Notes: generated from the letters alone by a model not told the origin. 64,000 nt of DNA from Monosporascus cannonballus (GCA_004154925.1 QJNS01000062.1:124001-188000); one strand, 5' to 3'. Numbered from the stretch's first letter, positions 1 to 12,060 are shown. Translations and numbers: made by a program.

Positions 1-1521
1 TTATTAATTCATATTTTTAAATATTTTTAAGACTTTTTCCTTTCGTTTTGTCTTTTTTCGTACGTTATTATAATTTGTATATTAATAACGTTTTTTACGT
101 TTTCGCATTTTAAAACTTTGTTTATCTTAAGCATAATATTTATATTGAAATTTCTTTAAAACAATTTAATTAAATTATGTAATAATACCGAATATTTAAA
201 TATTATATATAAATATTTTTCGTTACGTTTTTATACGTAATTTGCAAATTTGTTAGCGGTTTCATTCCGTAAATTATAATATTTAATAAATAATTATATA
301 ATATATATTTTTTGGATAAATAATCCGGTTTATAAAATTATCAACCTTTTTTGGTATTGTTTATATAATACCCGGTTTATATAACTTTTTTTTAAAATAC
401 GAAAATCGTAACTAATCGAAAATCCGTAATTAATTTAATAATTTAATAATTTATAAAACCGGCATAATCCGTTATAACGTAAGTTTTATTCTGTTAATTA
501 TTATTACGAAAAATATTCCGAATTATAATATTAATATTTAATATTTATATAAATATTATATTTTTCTATACTTAAAATTCCTATTCGTAATATAAGCGTT
601 TTGTAATATTATCGAATTTATAAATTTTTAATAATTATTGGATTTTTTTAATTAATAAGTTTTCGTATTAATGCCAAAATATCGCGTATTTACTTTTTTT
701 AAATTTTCCGTTATATTAATATAATTTTATAATATATATTTTCCGTAAAGAATATCTTATATCTTAAAATAATCGAATATTGCTTAATTAATATAAAAAT
801 GTTTTAATTAGGATTATATTATCGGTTTCGCCTTATTGTAAATTATTTTAATACCGGTTCGGGTTATTTTTTGGTTAAACATCTTATTATTTATTTTTAA
901 GATTATTTTTCGGAAACAGATTATTCTTATTTTGGTATTTATTTCGACCGTTTTTTAGTCTGAAATTTTGTTATCCATTTTTAAGGTTATTTCTTAAGGG
1001 CAGGTTATTTTCCGGAGGCTAGTTATTTTTCGAGGATATTATTAGCGAATTTAATTTCTTTAATTACGTAAATAAGGTTTTTTTAGTTTATTCAAAGTAT
1101 AGTATCGGAAGTTATGAGGGAAATTGTCTTTGTTATATCAGTAAGAAATTTATTTACCATTTATAATATTATAAAATATATAAAAATATATATTATCATA
1201 TGAATTTTAAATATTAAATAAAAAGAAAATTAATTAATAATTATTATATCGTAAATAACGTGATTCTATATATTAACGTATAATAAATATTTAGAATTAT
1301 AAAATATTATAGTTAAATAAATAATATTAATTATATATTAATTAATTATAATAATTATATTTATTATGTATTTAATGGAAATAATTTTACGAAATATATT
1401 AACAAAGATATAATAAAATATAAAATTTGTATAATTTATATATGGTTATTAGGTTTTATCTTTATATATTAGTATTTTGTTATAAAAAATAACGTTAATT
1501 TCTTTATTTATATTTAATACC

Positions 1522-1752
1522 TTGTATAAATTTAATAATTTACATATTTATAATTATATAATCTTAAAATACTTTTATAACTTATTGATTATTCGTAAAT
1601 TTTATTCGTATATTATAAATCTTTATATACTCCTTATTAATAATAATAATATATTCGGTAGTTATTTAATATACGAACTTTATTTTATTTATTATATTTT
1701 AAATTTTTTATTTATATTTTTTATTTTAATTAAGCCGAATTTATATTATTAA
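1522..1752 (+). pseudogene. Conserved open frame in family C, unrecognised
   Basis: A 76-codon open frame rich in Tyr, Ile, Asn and Leu. The inverted copy C2 keeps a related open frame (16804-17166, minus) sharing blocks such as KYFYNLLIIRK and YSYIIN. Agreement in the same sense of the repeat supports former coding sequence rather than a chance frame. The Tyr/Ile/Asn bias is what RIP leaves behind (Cys and His to Tyr, Thr to Ile, Asp to Asn), so its hydrophobic look should not be taken as membrane segments. Function unknown. Confidence 0.3.
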
Positions 1753-1929
1753 ATTTATAATATTATTAAATCTTCTACTTTTAATTACTTATTTATACAT
1801 ATTTAATATTATTTAGTTATTCTAATTATATTATTGTTATTTAGTAAAGTAAAATACGGGAATTATATTTAAAATATATATATCGATTTAACAAAAAATT
1901 AAAATATATATTAAAATCGTACTGGCGTT

Positions 1930-2520
1930 AAATTAAATTTTGATACGAATTATATTAATTGCGGCCTTATTTTCCGGACTTTATTTCTTAATATATATAC
2001 CGTTTTTTAAACCTTGCCTTAATTTATAAAATAAGTTTTCTTTAAGCTAAACGGTTATTTTACGAAGTTTTAATATTATAAGGTTTCTATAAGGTAAATT
2101 TTATTATTATATGCCAAAAAACGTAAATTACTTATAATTATATATATGAACATATATCTTATTTAAGATAATTTCGAAGTAATATTTAAATAAATATTCC
2201 GTAATTTCGATTATATATATATAATTTTTAAAAACTTTATAAGAAATATATTTATATATTTTAATGATTTTTATATTTCGTTTTTATTAAACCCCGAAAA
2301 AACTATTAAATTATATATAATATTATTCGTTTGTTTATATCAAAATATAATAATAAAATTGTCGATACGGATAATACGGATTATTAAATAGTAAGTTTTT
2401 AAAACCGTAAAATAAACGTTTTCCATATTGTAAATTTAACCGGCGTATAATTTTTAAAAAAATCGTATAATTCGTGCCGTTAGCCGTTTTTGGGAATTTA
2501 TAATCTATAATAATTTGCAT
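1930..2520 (-). pseudogene. Minus-strand coding relic of family C
   Basis: The minus strand reads openly from 2520 to 2335 (61 codons) with blocks such as DYKFPKTANGTNYT and YGKRLFYGFKNLL, and continues with stops towards 1930. The corresponding stretch of C2 (plus strand, about 16230-16700) reads similarly, with CYPYE and FYYDILIQGK where C1 has YYPYR and FYYYILI. Family C therefore carries genes on both strands. I do not recognise the protein. Confidence 0.35.
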
Positions 2521-3599
2521 AATATAAATAATACCCGAGATATGGTAATTTTATGGTATTAATTAAAAAGAATATAAAATCGTGATATATCTTATGGTAT
2601 ACATTATATAAATATTATTTTTATAATGTTAAGTAAAAGAAAAATCCGTAATTATATGTAATTTGCTGCCAAATAAATAACTTTATATAAAAGTTAGATT
2701 TTTAAGTACCGCGGTATATTCGGTATCAACATTAAGGATTTCGGCGGGTAACTGGAATATCCGACTGTTATTATACTTATATAGGATTTTAATATAAAGG
2801 AATTCCTAAAATTAACTAGGGACCTAATTATGTTAATAAAAGGGAAATGCGGCAAAGGAAAAAAAAGCTAAATCCGGCCATCAATTTTTATTAAAGGAAT
2901 TAAAACGCCTTAGTTTGAAAAAAAATTAATTATTAAAATCTTTAACAAAATAGCGATAAGGTATACAGACGGCCTTAAAAATATTAATTAGGATTATACG
3001 CCGACAGATATTAATCTTAATTATAAAAGGATAAAGTTATAAAGCATAATTAATAAAGATTTATTACAAACTAGGAATTTTGAACGTTTCGAATTGATAT
3101 TTGGAAAAAAGCGGATACCGGAGTAACTATATTAATAGCGAAAAAATAACTTTTCTAATATTGACAAAAAATTATTTATATTATTTATTTATCCGTATAC
3201 TCGATTTCTTACCTTAATTATTTGACCTAAACTAAGGTATTTTAAAGGTTATAAGGGATATAAATATTTTAAGAATTAATATGACGAATTCGAAAAAAAA
3301 ATCGGAAAACAGAATTTAAAAATTTTTAGTTCGGCGTCGTAGATTAAGAGCTATAAGTTAAAGGGATAATTTTTTAATAGCCGCGATAAATTATAATTTA
3401 AGTTATATAATATAAAATTTCGTTTATCTTTTTCATTGAAAAAATCCATTATATATTTATTACGACATATAATTAGTCCGGATTAGGATAAATTAATATT
3501 TCGTATAAAGTTTAACGAGTTAAGAATTTAAAAAAGATAAATTTAATAAAGAAATAATATATTAATAATTTTAATTAATATTTTATAAATATTTATAGT

Positions 3600-4760
3600 T
3601 ATTACGTTTTACGATTACGACGTTATACCGAAACCGAATACGTTTTTTGTTATTAGCCTTAATTCAGAACGGCAGAATTTCGTTTTTTATTTTTTAACTT
3701 AATATCGTAATTATTTTTTAATTTGTTACTAACGTTATTATTCGATAGGTACCGTTTATTTCTAATGCGCGATTTCTTAATCTTAATAACGACTATTATT
3801 TCGATTCTTTTTCCAATATATTATTTATAACGTCGGGCTATAGATTATTACGTTTTAATAACGTTAACGATTTCGATAACTATATAAAAGTAAACGAATC
3901 ATGCAAATATAAGTACGGTAACGAAAATAGGGTTAAAAGGTTAAAAATATTGAGAAACGTTAAATTTTACGATAACATTATTAATAAAAGGTACGAAATA
4001 AATTTTTAATTAAAATTATTTAATAGGTTACGAATTACGTATACAGGTACAGATATTACTATAACCGAAATTATAACTTTAAATTACAAAAGCATATAAA
4101 TTATATACCGGTTTATTATTTGAATTACTGGGATTACTGTTAAATCGTTAGCTACTAATTTAAGCCGAACGATTGTATACAATTTGCCCCGATTAAAACC
4201 GAGCGTAATTTACGGTGGCCTTCTAATTTTTTTCCGATATTTGTTAAATTTATAACGCAATAATAATCCATAACCTATATAAATCGGTTTGCGGTATAAG
4301 GATATAATGCCGTTATTTCCGATTAAGCAAATTCTGTTATTTGTGGAAAATTATTTATGTTTTTGGTAAAATAGAAAGTATAGCTTTTTTACATATTATA
4401 TATAACGTAAAAAACAAGCGGTTTTTAAAATGTTTTTATATTATTATTTATTGAAACCGGGGACCGCTTTAATTAATTTCATTATATATTAAATTAAATA
4501 TACATTTTTACGTTCATTTAATTTATTTGTGAATTTATTTAATAAAAATCGTTTAAATTTAATGAAAATAAATATTTATTTTGCTTTTTTATTACCAAAT
4601 GGAAATAATTACGTAAAAAATAATTCGTTTACTCGTTATTTATACGAGAACTTTATTATTTCCTAAGTAACCGCCTTTATTAAGTCGGTTTTTGGTTATT
4701 TTTACGTAAATAATTTCGAATTTAAAGGTTCGGATATATAAAGGGAATTAAGCGTACATA
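3600..4760 (+). pseudogene. RIP-broken reading frame of family C, unrecognised
   Basis: One frame stays readable for roughly 385 codons, with about 15 stops, nearly all TAA. Many fall where CAA (Gln) would be expected, as RIP produces. Readable blocks include RFLLLALIQNGRISFF, ITGITVKSLATNLSRT, LPRLKPSVIYGGL, MPLFPIK and FAFLLPNGNNYVKNNSFTRY. The counterpart in C2 lies at about 13870-15030 on the minus strand, so the frame belongs to the repeat. The blocks look like a soluble protein of ordinary composition; I cannot match them to a family. Upstream (3240-3600) more frame fragments such as RDKL and SFSLKKSIIYLLRHIISPD in another frame suggest the gene started earlier, with a frameshift or intron. 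No function is proposed. Confidence 0.5.
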
Positions 4761-5678
4761 TATTATAATAAGATTTAACCGGAATTAAGATATTACGGTT
4801 CTTTTTAATATGATAATTTCGTTTTTTTAAATATGCTAAAATCGTTTCAAGTATATATTTGCCATTACATAACGCGTATTATTCAGGCCTTATTTTTATC
4901 AGGTATTGCAAATTAAAATTATTTTATTTCGGAAATTTTAAAATAATATTTTTACCGGCCGAAAGTTAAAATTAAGATTCAATAATTATTTCGTTTTAAT
5001 TGGCATTATTTGCGATAAATTACGTATCGTCCTTTCTATTATCCGAATCCGTTATATTGCTTTTTATTATAATCTTTATGTTCTTATAAATAACGTGGTT
5101 TTTAATTTACTAGCCCTGGAGTTTTTTTACTATTTTATCTTTTTTAAAAATAAACGGCTTGGTTTTATATTTGTCGAATACCTCATAAAATGCAAATAAT
5201 ATGGCTTATTTATAATTAATTATGTTTAATTATTTATAATTATAAACCGTTTAATTAAATTATTATTATAAATTCTTAATCGAAAAACTTTACAGTATAT
5301 CTTATTTTATTATTCGATTAATATCTAAGATAATTATGTTTAATTTAAAAACGATAATAAATATAATAATACGAATAAAACCATCCGATTATATTGAATT
5401 ATTATAAATACGAATTTGATTCCCGTAAAATATTTTGGAATTATAAAATGTAATAATTTCTTTTATAATTTTCGACAAATACCTCCGGTTTACCATAATC
5501 CTAATTAAGTAATTACGAATATCCATAATTTTTACCTTATTATGAACATAAGTAATAATTTTAATAATAAAACGTAAATTATCAAATTAAATTTAAAACA
5601 ATATAACTTAATAACTTAAATATATTAATTATTAAAAGTTTTAAGTATTTCTAATTCGAACGTTAATTTTTAAATATA

Positions 5679-7519
5679 ACGTAATCTACAAGCGAAGCGT
5701 CTACATAAGCGAAACGCTCACCCAGATTTAATTTTGAAACTATCTCACTTTACTTATATATTTTTCAATATAATAGTATATTTGGGCTTTTAAAAGAAGC
5801 ACGATTAAACCTTATTATTCAGGCCAAAAAAAGTAACTTTCGTATTGGTTATCAAAAGCTTATAACTATATATATTATCCCGAAAATAGCTTTTCGCGAA
5901 TAAATTTAAGGTAAACCTACATGACGTAATATACCGTCTAATTCGCCAAAACTAACCGATTCCGAAAAGCAAATTATTATCAAATATATCCTTAATCTCG
6001 ATTTATAAACGTTTCCTTCACGATTCAAAAATATTAAAGATATGGCTAATATATTTTTACGTAAACGTAACGCGGGACGTCGAACTTCGTTAAATGGCAA
6101 AATAAATTAAAATCGCGTTTAAATCGAAAGGTCAATTACGAAAAAGTTATATATAAAGATTTAGAAATATTTTACAAATAATTTAAATTCGTACGTAATA
6201 TAATTACGAAATATGGTATTTTGGAAAAAGATATATATAATTTCGATAAAATTAACTTTTTAATAAGGCTAATAACGGTATCGGGAATAATAATTATAAG
6301 TGCCGAAAGGCGTAAAAGGCCTAGGGAGGCCCAGTAAGGCAGTAAAAAATGGGCTATAGTTATTTAAGCCGTCTGTTTTTAAAGCTGGGCTTTTTTTCCG
6401 TACATTATCCTAGCGGGCAAAAATTACCTTATTTTCTGGTACTGTAATAGTTCCATATTACGCGATTGGAAAATTGCCGTAAGTAATAACGGCTGGATAA
6501 CGAACGCTTTAAGTCTGGATTAGATTAAATATTTCGATAAATATATCAAAATACGTATAAAAGATATTAAACGTTTTTTTATCCTTAACGGTCATAAAGG
6601 TTATAATTCGATAAAATTTAAAGAATACTGTAAAAAATACGATATTATTACTTTTTATATGCTTTTTTATTTTTTATAAGTTTTAACCTTGTAATATAAC
6701 ATATTTTTCTCCGTTAAAACGGGCTTACGGTCGTTATATCGAAAACTTTATAAGGCGTTAAAATATGTACGTCGTTAAAAAAAAATTTCTTTATCGGCTT
6801 TTACGAAACGTTTAAAACGTTTATAACCTCCGAAAACATTAAGGCCGGTTTTCATAATACTGGCCTTATTTTATTAAACCCTAAATATATTATTTCGTTA
6901 TTAACTATCCGATAACCTTTTCGAATATCGATCGTTTTCCCTCTATTTTTACTTTTTTACTTTAAACCTGAAATATCTAAAATTTTCGAAAAAGTAATTT
7001 CGCAATTTAATTATTTAAAAAATAAAATTATAAATTATTAAGGTAGTTCGCTGATAATTATAATCAAAACGGTAAATTATTTAGTTAAAGGTACAAATTA
7101 TGTATTGTATAAAATCATTTTTTTAATGATAAAGTCGGTTACCTTTACAAAACTAGTTATATTCTTAACAAACGCCGGAGGACCAAAAATAAACGCCTTC
7201 AAAAAGGAGGATCACTTACTTCTTAGGAAGGAGAGGTTTTCCGGGCCGAGAAAAAGGGTGATAGCGAACTAATATAGGAAATGATGGCGGAAAGTAATCG
7301 TTATAAGGTTGCAAGGAAAAAACGGTGCTGTAGCGTTTGCGGTAAGCCCGGATACAATACGCGTACTTATTAGAAAGTAATAAATATGTTTAATAAAAAT
7401 TATTTCGAATATTTTTAATTAATTTAAGTATAATATGGTTATTAAGAAACTGAATATGTGTAATGGGGTGGTTAAAGTGGGCGCTTCGCTTATGTGGGCG
7501 CTTCGCTTATGGATTACGT
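5679..7519 (+). mobile_element. pogo/Fot-type DNA transposon 1 (complete, RIP-mutated)
   Basis: An 1841-bp element flanked by TA on both sides (5677-5678 and 7520-7521), the target expected for Tc1/mariner-pogo elements. The inverted ends match over about 45 bp: left ACGTAATCTACAAGCGAAGC, right (reverse complement) ACGTAATCCATAAGCGAAGC. Each end holds two direct copies of a TAAGCGAARCG motif. The transposase relic fills the interior on the plus strand. The left flank is repeat C1 and the right flank repeat D1; see findings. Confidence 0.9.
5880..7380 (+). pseudogene. pogo/Fot-family DDE_1 transposase, RIP-inactivated
   Basis: This is a relic of a cut-and-paste transposase of the pogo (CENP-B-like) group. 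Readable blocks in order: a central block YNFDKINFLI near 6230 carrying the first catalytic Asp; ERRKRPREAQ and AVCFQSW-like blocks near 6305-6390; NNGWITNALSLD near 6487; ILNGHKGYNS at 6581-6610, where the family has the second catalytic Asp (D-G-H-x-S-H) and here reads Asn (AAC at 6587-6589); and C-terminal CCSVCGKPGYNTRTY near 7331-7375, a CX2CX4HX4C zinc knuckle with His and the last Cys both changed to Tyr. Stops are TAA, TAG and TGA throughout. The Asp-to-Asn and Cys/His-to-Tyr changes are all G-to-A or C-to-T. Confidence 0.85.
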
Positions 7520-10104
7520 TAACCAAAATTCTAATAATTTTATTCTTAATTTTCCCCTATTACTTAAATTTACTAGATATATGCCTATTCGACATACAAT
7601 ATAAAATAAGCTAGTATTATTAACTGGCTTTACTTCTAAATCCGCCAAAAAACGTTAAATAAGTTAATAAAGTGTTAGCTAAAAGCATTTACAGGTAAAG
7701 TTTGGCGTTATAAACGAAAACCTAATAATAAATATATAACCCTGATTATTTTATAATTATGTTATTATTAATATTTTCCAATAAATATACTTCGTAGAAT
7801 TCGGAAATACCAGAAATATACCCGCTTAATTTTCGAAAAAGTATTATTTTAACGTATCGTTTACAAAATACTTATAAATGTATTATTCCAATTTTTGCGG
7901 ATAAAAGTTTTATTTTAAAAATATTACAAAAAATTATAAAAAACTTTCTGGTTTTTTTGTTTTACAGTAACAATTTTTGCATTATTTATAATAAGCGAAT
8001 AACGCTTCAAGTAAAAGATATTTATATTATTCGGAAAATTTATTCCTATTAAAATATAATTATTTTAAGGCCGGTTATTAAGGTTTTAAAGAAATCAAAA
8101 AAATAATATGTATTTTACGGCTTATTTTAATTAAGCTTTTTTTATTTATTCTGAATATTATTTTAAAACAATGTTACAAAGGTAATTAAAATTATTTAAT
8201 TAAGTAAATCCTATTTTAAATTTTATAAATACAAAAATCTTTATAAATAAGCCTTTAAAATCTATATATATAATATAAATTTCCAGTTAAATAAAATTCT
8301 ATATTTATTAAATCTTTTCTATTTTATTTTGTTCATTAAGTTATATAATTCATTTTGTTTTCATCCGAATTAAATCCTATTATTTTGCCTTATTCTAATA
8401 CTTTATTTTTAATTATTATTACTTAATTTTGAAAATAATCTTAAAATAATCATATTTAAGATTTTTAGCTTTTAATTCCGTAATGCCCTTTTTATTTAAA
8501 CGTTGGAAATCCGACGAATCATTATTTCAAAATCCGTATATCAAAAAGGTTCGGACACGAAAAACTAATATTTCGACAAAATAAAATAATACCGAAAAAA
8601 TTCGTGATAACCTAAGGTAATAAATTAAATGCTAATTAAATAATTAAAAATACTGAAATTTATATATAATTCCCGAAAAACAAATAAGGCAAAATATAAT
8701 TATATAAAGTAAAAAATTAATATTTATTTATAAGCATTATTTTATGATTATTTTAATGTTTTATTAATTATTAATAACCGGGTTAAAGAATAATACCTTA
8801 ATGAAATTATAACGAAATAAACCGAAACCAAAAATATATTTATAAGATTAAATAATAACGATAAGATATATATTAATATTAATAATAAAATAACCAAAAT
8901 ATTTTATTATAACGATAATATCGTTAACGAAATTTATTATAAAATAATTATTAATTATTTAAATAATTTAATATCTTAATTACCGGAAAATCTTGGTATA
9001 TTTTAAATTAAAACATTTCGCAAAATAATTTAAATAATAATTTTTGGTTTTAATTATTTTTTAATTATTTTATTAATATTTTAATATTTATTATCGGGGT
9101 AAAGCAAAAATACATTACCAAATATTCGTACAAAAATATTAACAAACTTTAATATACGTATTACGTTAAAATTACCGAATTTATTATTAATAAAATTATA
9201 AACGTTTTAATATAATTTTATCGCATATTTTAATTATTTTTGGCAAATCACGCCTTTATAAATTAAAATAGTTTTAACGTTAATATTAATATTAAACATA
9301 TTAAGGAAATTACTTTTATATTTTGTTTAAGTAATCTTAATTATTTTTTGATTATTTTATTTTTTTAAATCTTATAATATAACTTTAAATTATTTATCGT
9401 TTAATATTTAAAATAATAAAATATCGTAAACCATTTATATTTTAAGTTTTATTAATACAAAAATTGCTTTTAAATATTTTTGAGAATTATATATTTTTAT
9501 TTGTAAAAATATTTTAAATTTAAATATGGTTTTTGATAATAACTTAAAACACTTTTTATTTACGAAAAAAATTTGTTATTATATTATTTGGCCCGTTATA
9601 AATTTTACGATATTTTCACTTGGAAAAAAAATATTTTTATTTAATAATATAAAAAAAGATTTTATAAAAAGTTATCGCAATTTTCGATTTCGGCAAATTT
9701 GAAACTGGAAAAAAAATCTATCCGTTAAATTATTTAAGAATTTAACTTTGTAAAGAAATATATTAAAAAATTAATTTAAAACAATTTTGAAATAATTTAA
9801 AAATAATTAAATTATATTTTAAAACGTATATAAAAAGATATCCGATTTATTTAAGATTATACGGTATTCTCTTACTAAAGGTTACCAGCTTTATAACTTG
9901 GCGTAATAAGGCCAAAAAAACCGTTTTATATATTATTTCGATATAAAATTTTACGGCCTTATTCCCAAAGTTCGCCCTTAACGTTCGAACCTTTTTTTTA
10001 TTACGGGTATATTACGGGAAATTATGAAATAAAATTTTAATTATATTAAAGAATTTAAGTAAAAATAATTTTAAATAGGTTAAAATAATTAAAATTAATT
10101 CGAT

Positions 10105-10330
10105 TTTAAAATTAACGCATTAATTAAAAATGCAAAAAATATTTTCAAAAGTTTATTAAATAAATTTTTTAAAAAAAGTTTAGCCTTATTAATTACGTTT
10201 ATATTAAGGTTATTTTTGCCTTATTTAATAACGCGAACTTTAAGTTTTGCATAAATAAAAAGTTTCCGTAAAAAAAGCCAAAAACAGTTTAAATTAAAGG
10301 CGGTTATGGTATTAACTTACTTGCCGTAAT
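10105..10330 (+). pseudogene. Coding relic inside hAT element D1
   Basis: About 75 codons are open except for one TAA, with blocks NAKNIFKSLLNKFFKKSLAL, LFLPYL and KKSQKQFKLKAVMVLTY. The inverted copy D2 reads the same protein on the minus strand (about 49760-50020) with conservative differences. A second shared block near 8495-8590 reads SDESLFQNPYIKKVRTRK. These support real coding on the element's plus sense, probably transposase or accessory protein, but no named domain is recognised. Confidence 0.4.
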
Positions 10331-10660
10331 ATAAATAATTTTTCTTTTTTTTTCTAGTAGGTTAAAATTATAAAAGTAAGTAGTTATAATGGATTTTGTT
10401 TATTATATATAATAATTATTTTAAATTATTTTCCAAAAACATTTTACAGTATTATTCATCTCGCTTAAAAATAATACATATTATTTTTATAACATAATAA
10501 TTATTTCAAATTATTTCCTTATTTTTTTAATACGTTTGGAATTTACGTATTTTGTTAATAAGTAACCGTAAGTATATAATAAATCCTTAGCATTATCTAT
10601 TAGGTACTCGCAAGTAATACCAAGGACCTATTAGATACCCGCAGATAATTCTAACTCACG

Positions 10661-10693
10661 CCAAGGACCCATGCGTCACTCATGGGTCCTTGG
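10661..10693. repeat. Perfect 13-bp hairpin in hAT subterminal region
   Basis: CCAAGGACCCATG and its exact reverse complement are separated by seven bases (CGTCACT). D2 has a less perfect version near 49403-49436. GGGTACCC and CCCGCGGGTACCC motifs follow at 10700-10715. Subterminal repeats of this kind are typical transposase-binding sites in hAT elements; that role is inferred. Confidence 0.7.
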
Positions 10694-10756
10694 CATTACC
10701 CGCGGGTACCCGTGGGCCGTGGGTAATTTTCGGTGGGTGGTTCCTCCCTCACCCTA

Positions 10757-10940
10757 AGAAAGATCAGGGGGTGTGTCATGGAAAAGGGCACCGCTAGCTG
10801 GGATCTTCGGGTAATTGTTGTTCCTTTCCGAAGCCCTATATCAGTGGATCACCCACAACAAGTGGGATCACCACTTCCTAGCTTCCTACAAGTCAATATA
10901 TCCTCAAGAGCTGTATATCTACTCCTTAGTAAGTGTGACA
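10757..10940 (+). mobile_element. LTR family F, 3' fragment
   Basis: From 10757 to TGTGACA at 10940 the sequence aligns with the reverse complement of about 49250-49335. Shared motifs are GAGCTGTATATCTACTCC / GAGCTGTGCACCTGCTCC and TAGTAAGTGTGACA. Both copies are cut at one side by a hAT terminus and end in CA, like a retrotransposon LTR. No partner LTR or internal region is seen. The 63- and 92-codon open frames here are chance frames over this fragment. Confidence 0.45.
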
Positions 10941-11394
10941 CCTTCAGAACAAAATCTACATTATCTTCCTGCCTTTACACGCTTCACACATTTTCCAGCC
11001 TTTTAATGTAGGTATATTTGCCACCCTAAAGCGGAGGTTCCGCCACTGGTTTCGCAAGCGTTGTTACGGGCGAGCTTCGGAGGCTACAGATAAAACCGAC
11101 TTCCTCTGAGCGCTTTCGAAAACGTAAAAAAAGGTTATGATAACCTCGAAATACATCATAAAAAGCTGGGAAGCAACAAGTTTACGTGCTATTAACAAAA
11201 AAAGGTGTTAAATAACAGGTACGTCGGGTGTCAGACCCTGAACGCCGAAAAATGTGAGGCCCCACTCTATGGCGGGACATTATCAAGTCTTAAATCTCAC
11301 TTCGGGGAAGGGGGGAAATTAACGGATACACCCACTCTGAGATTAATATTCACCGCATCACGCCCTAATTTCTTTGCCCAATTAGCTGCTTTAG
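10941..11394. other. GC-balanced spacer, no gene recognised
   Basis: This stretch has ordinary base composition and little RIP. An open frame begins at 11205, but only its last part (from about 11395) is recognisable, as a pogo transposase tail. The rest shows no motif I can name and no terminal repeat. Confidence 0.5.
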
Positions 11395-11795
11395 GTATTA
11401 AAACACCTAAATTAGCTAGGGATTTAGCCCGGATCTAGAAATCCCTGGTAAAATTTAATCCAACGTTCGGAAATCCCACTACACGCCATGTATTCCGCGA
11501 GTTCGCGAAAGCCCTTAACGAAAAAACTAACAGGCTCTCCGCCGCGGAGGTTCATAATAATTAATTAACTGCAGCCCTTAAAAAAGCGAAGCCTAAGAAG
11601 CGCAAGAAGGTGCCGCCCGAGCCAAATAAGGATTTCGTGAAAATGATATCGGTCAAGAAGGTAAAGGTAGGGCTTAAAGCCCTTGCGAAGGGACCCTCTT
11701 CTGTCACTCGGCAAAATCAACAGCAAGACGAGCCTTCCGAAGGCGAAGAAGATAGCGATGATTATCCTTATTGCATCATTGTACGTAGCCGTTAG
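11395..11795 (+). pseudogene. pogo-type transposase, C-terminal fragment, lightly RIP-mutated
   Basis: The last 134 codons or so of a Fot/pogo-like transposase. Readable: KLARDLARI, then KFNPTFGNPTTRHVFREFAK, a coiled-coil-like region KALNEKTNRLSAAEV, the basic block KKAKPKKRKKVPPEPNKDF and an acidic tail EPSEGEEDSDDYPYC. In this family the tail after the DDE domain has this order: SRD-like motif, short coiled coil, nuclear-localisation-like KKRKK. Only two in-frame stops occur (TAG at 11436-11438, TAA near 11562), both where CAG or CAA is expected, so RIP hit lightly. The catalytic domain is absent. It is a different family from the two AT-rich pogo elements: it lacks the zinc knuckle and its composition is near normal. 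Confidence 0.75.
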
Positions 11796-12060
11796 TATGG
11801 AGTCAATTGATTAAGTGGTTGTTGAGATATTGTTATTTGAATTGAATGGTTGTGGTGGCGATGGCTTCAAAAATGGGTGGCCCGTTATCAGACCCAGCTG
11901 AAGTCGATGGTTACTTGCCTCATCGTGATCAGGACCCCATTTTGGAGGTTGTGGCTGCGCCTGCGGCGTAGCAGCCGTAACCACAGCTATAGCTTTTGAT
12001 CAAGAAATATCTGTTAGGGGTCCAATATATCAGCTAAACTCCTTTAAGAATAATATATAT
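11796..12060. other. Downstream flank of the pogo fragment
   Basis: GC-balanced sequence after the transposase stop, with an imperfect palindrome around 11950-11985 (GGCTGCGCC...GGCGTAGCAGCC). It passes at about 12030-12060 into AT-rich family C2. No clear terminal inverted repeat was found, so the edge of the pogo fragment is undefined. Confidence 0.4.

Larger units (their letters stand above)
1..5678 (+). repeat. Repeat family C, copy 1 (partial, unclassified)
   Basis: The segment matches, in inverted orientation, 13060 to about 18560 of this window along its whole length. For example 1-300 pairs with the reverse complement near 18250-18550, 700-1050 with 17500-17860, 2700-2900 with 15730-15960, and 4330-4620 with 14020-14330. 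It is heavily RIP-mutated. The left end lies outside the window. At the right it stops exactly at the TA before a pogo element. Reading-frame relics occur on both strands. I do not recognise a reverse transcriptase, integrase, DDE transposase, tyrosine recombinase or Rep/helicase motif, so the class is open: a large DNA element or a duplicated host segment are both possible. Confidence 0.8.
7522..10756 (+). mobile_element. hAT-type element copy D1 (left end missing)
   Basis: The right end reads CCCTCACCCTA at 10746-10756. It is the same terminus as a 425-bp MITE at 47399-47823 that is bounded by a perfect 8-bp duplication, and as copy D2 at 49340. Eight-base target duplication and TAGGG ends fit the hAT superfamily. 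The terminal 100 bp is GC-rich, with repeated GGGTACCC and CCAAGGACCCATGGGT motifs; the rest is strongly RIP-mutated. The body aligns in inverted orientation with 49340-58620. Homology with D2 starts immediately right of the pogo element, so the true left end is missing. No hAT transposase motif is readable. Confidence 0.75.

Noticed and set aside
10733..11011. Open frames of 92 and 63 codons
   Set aside because: They run across the hAT terminus into the LTR F fragment; the start MGGSSLTL is simply the hAT end and recurs in D2 (49073-49363, minus).
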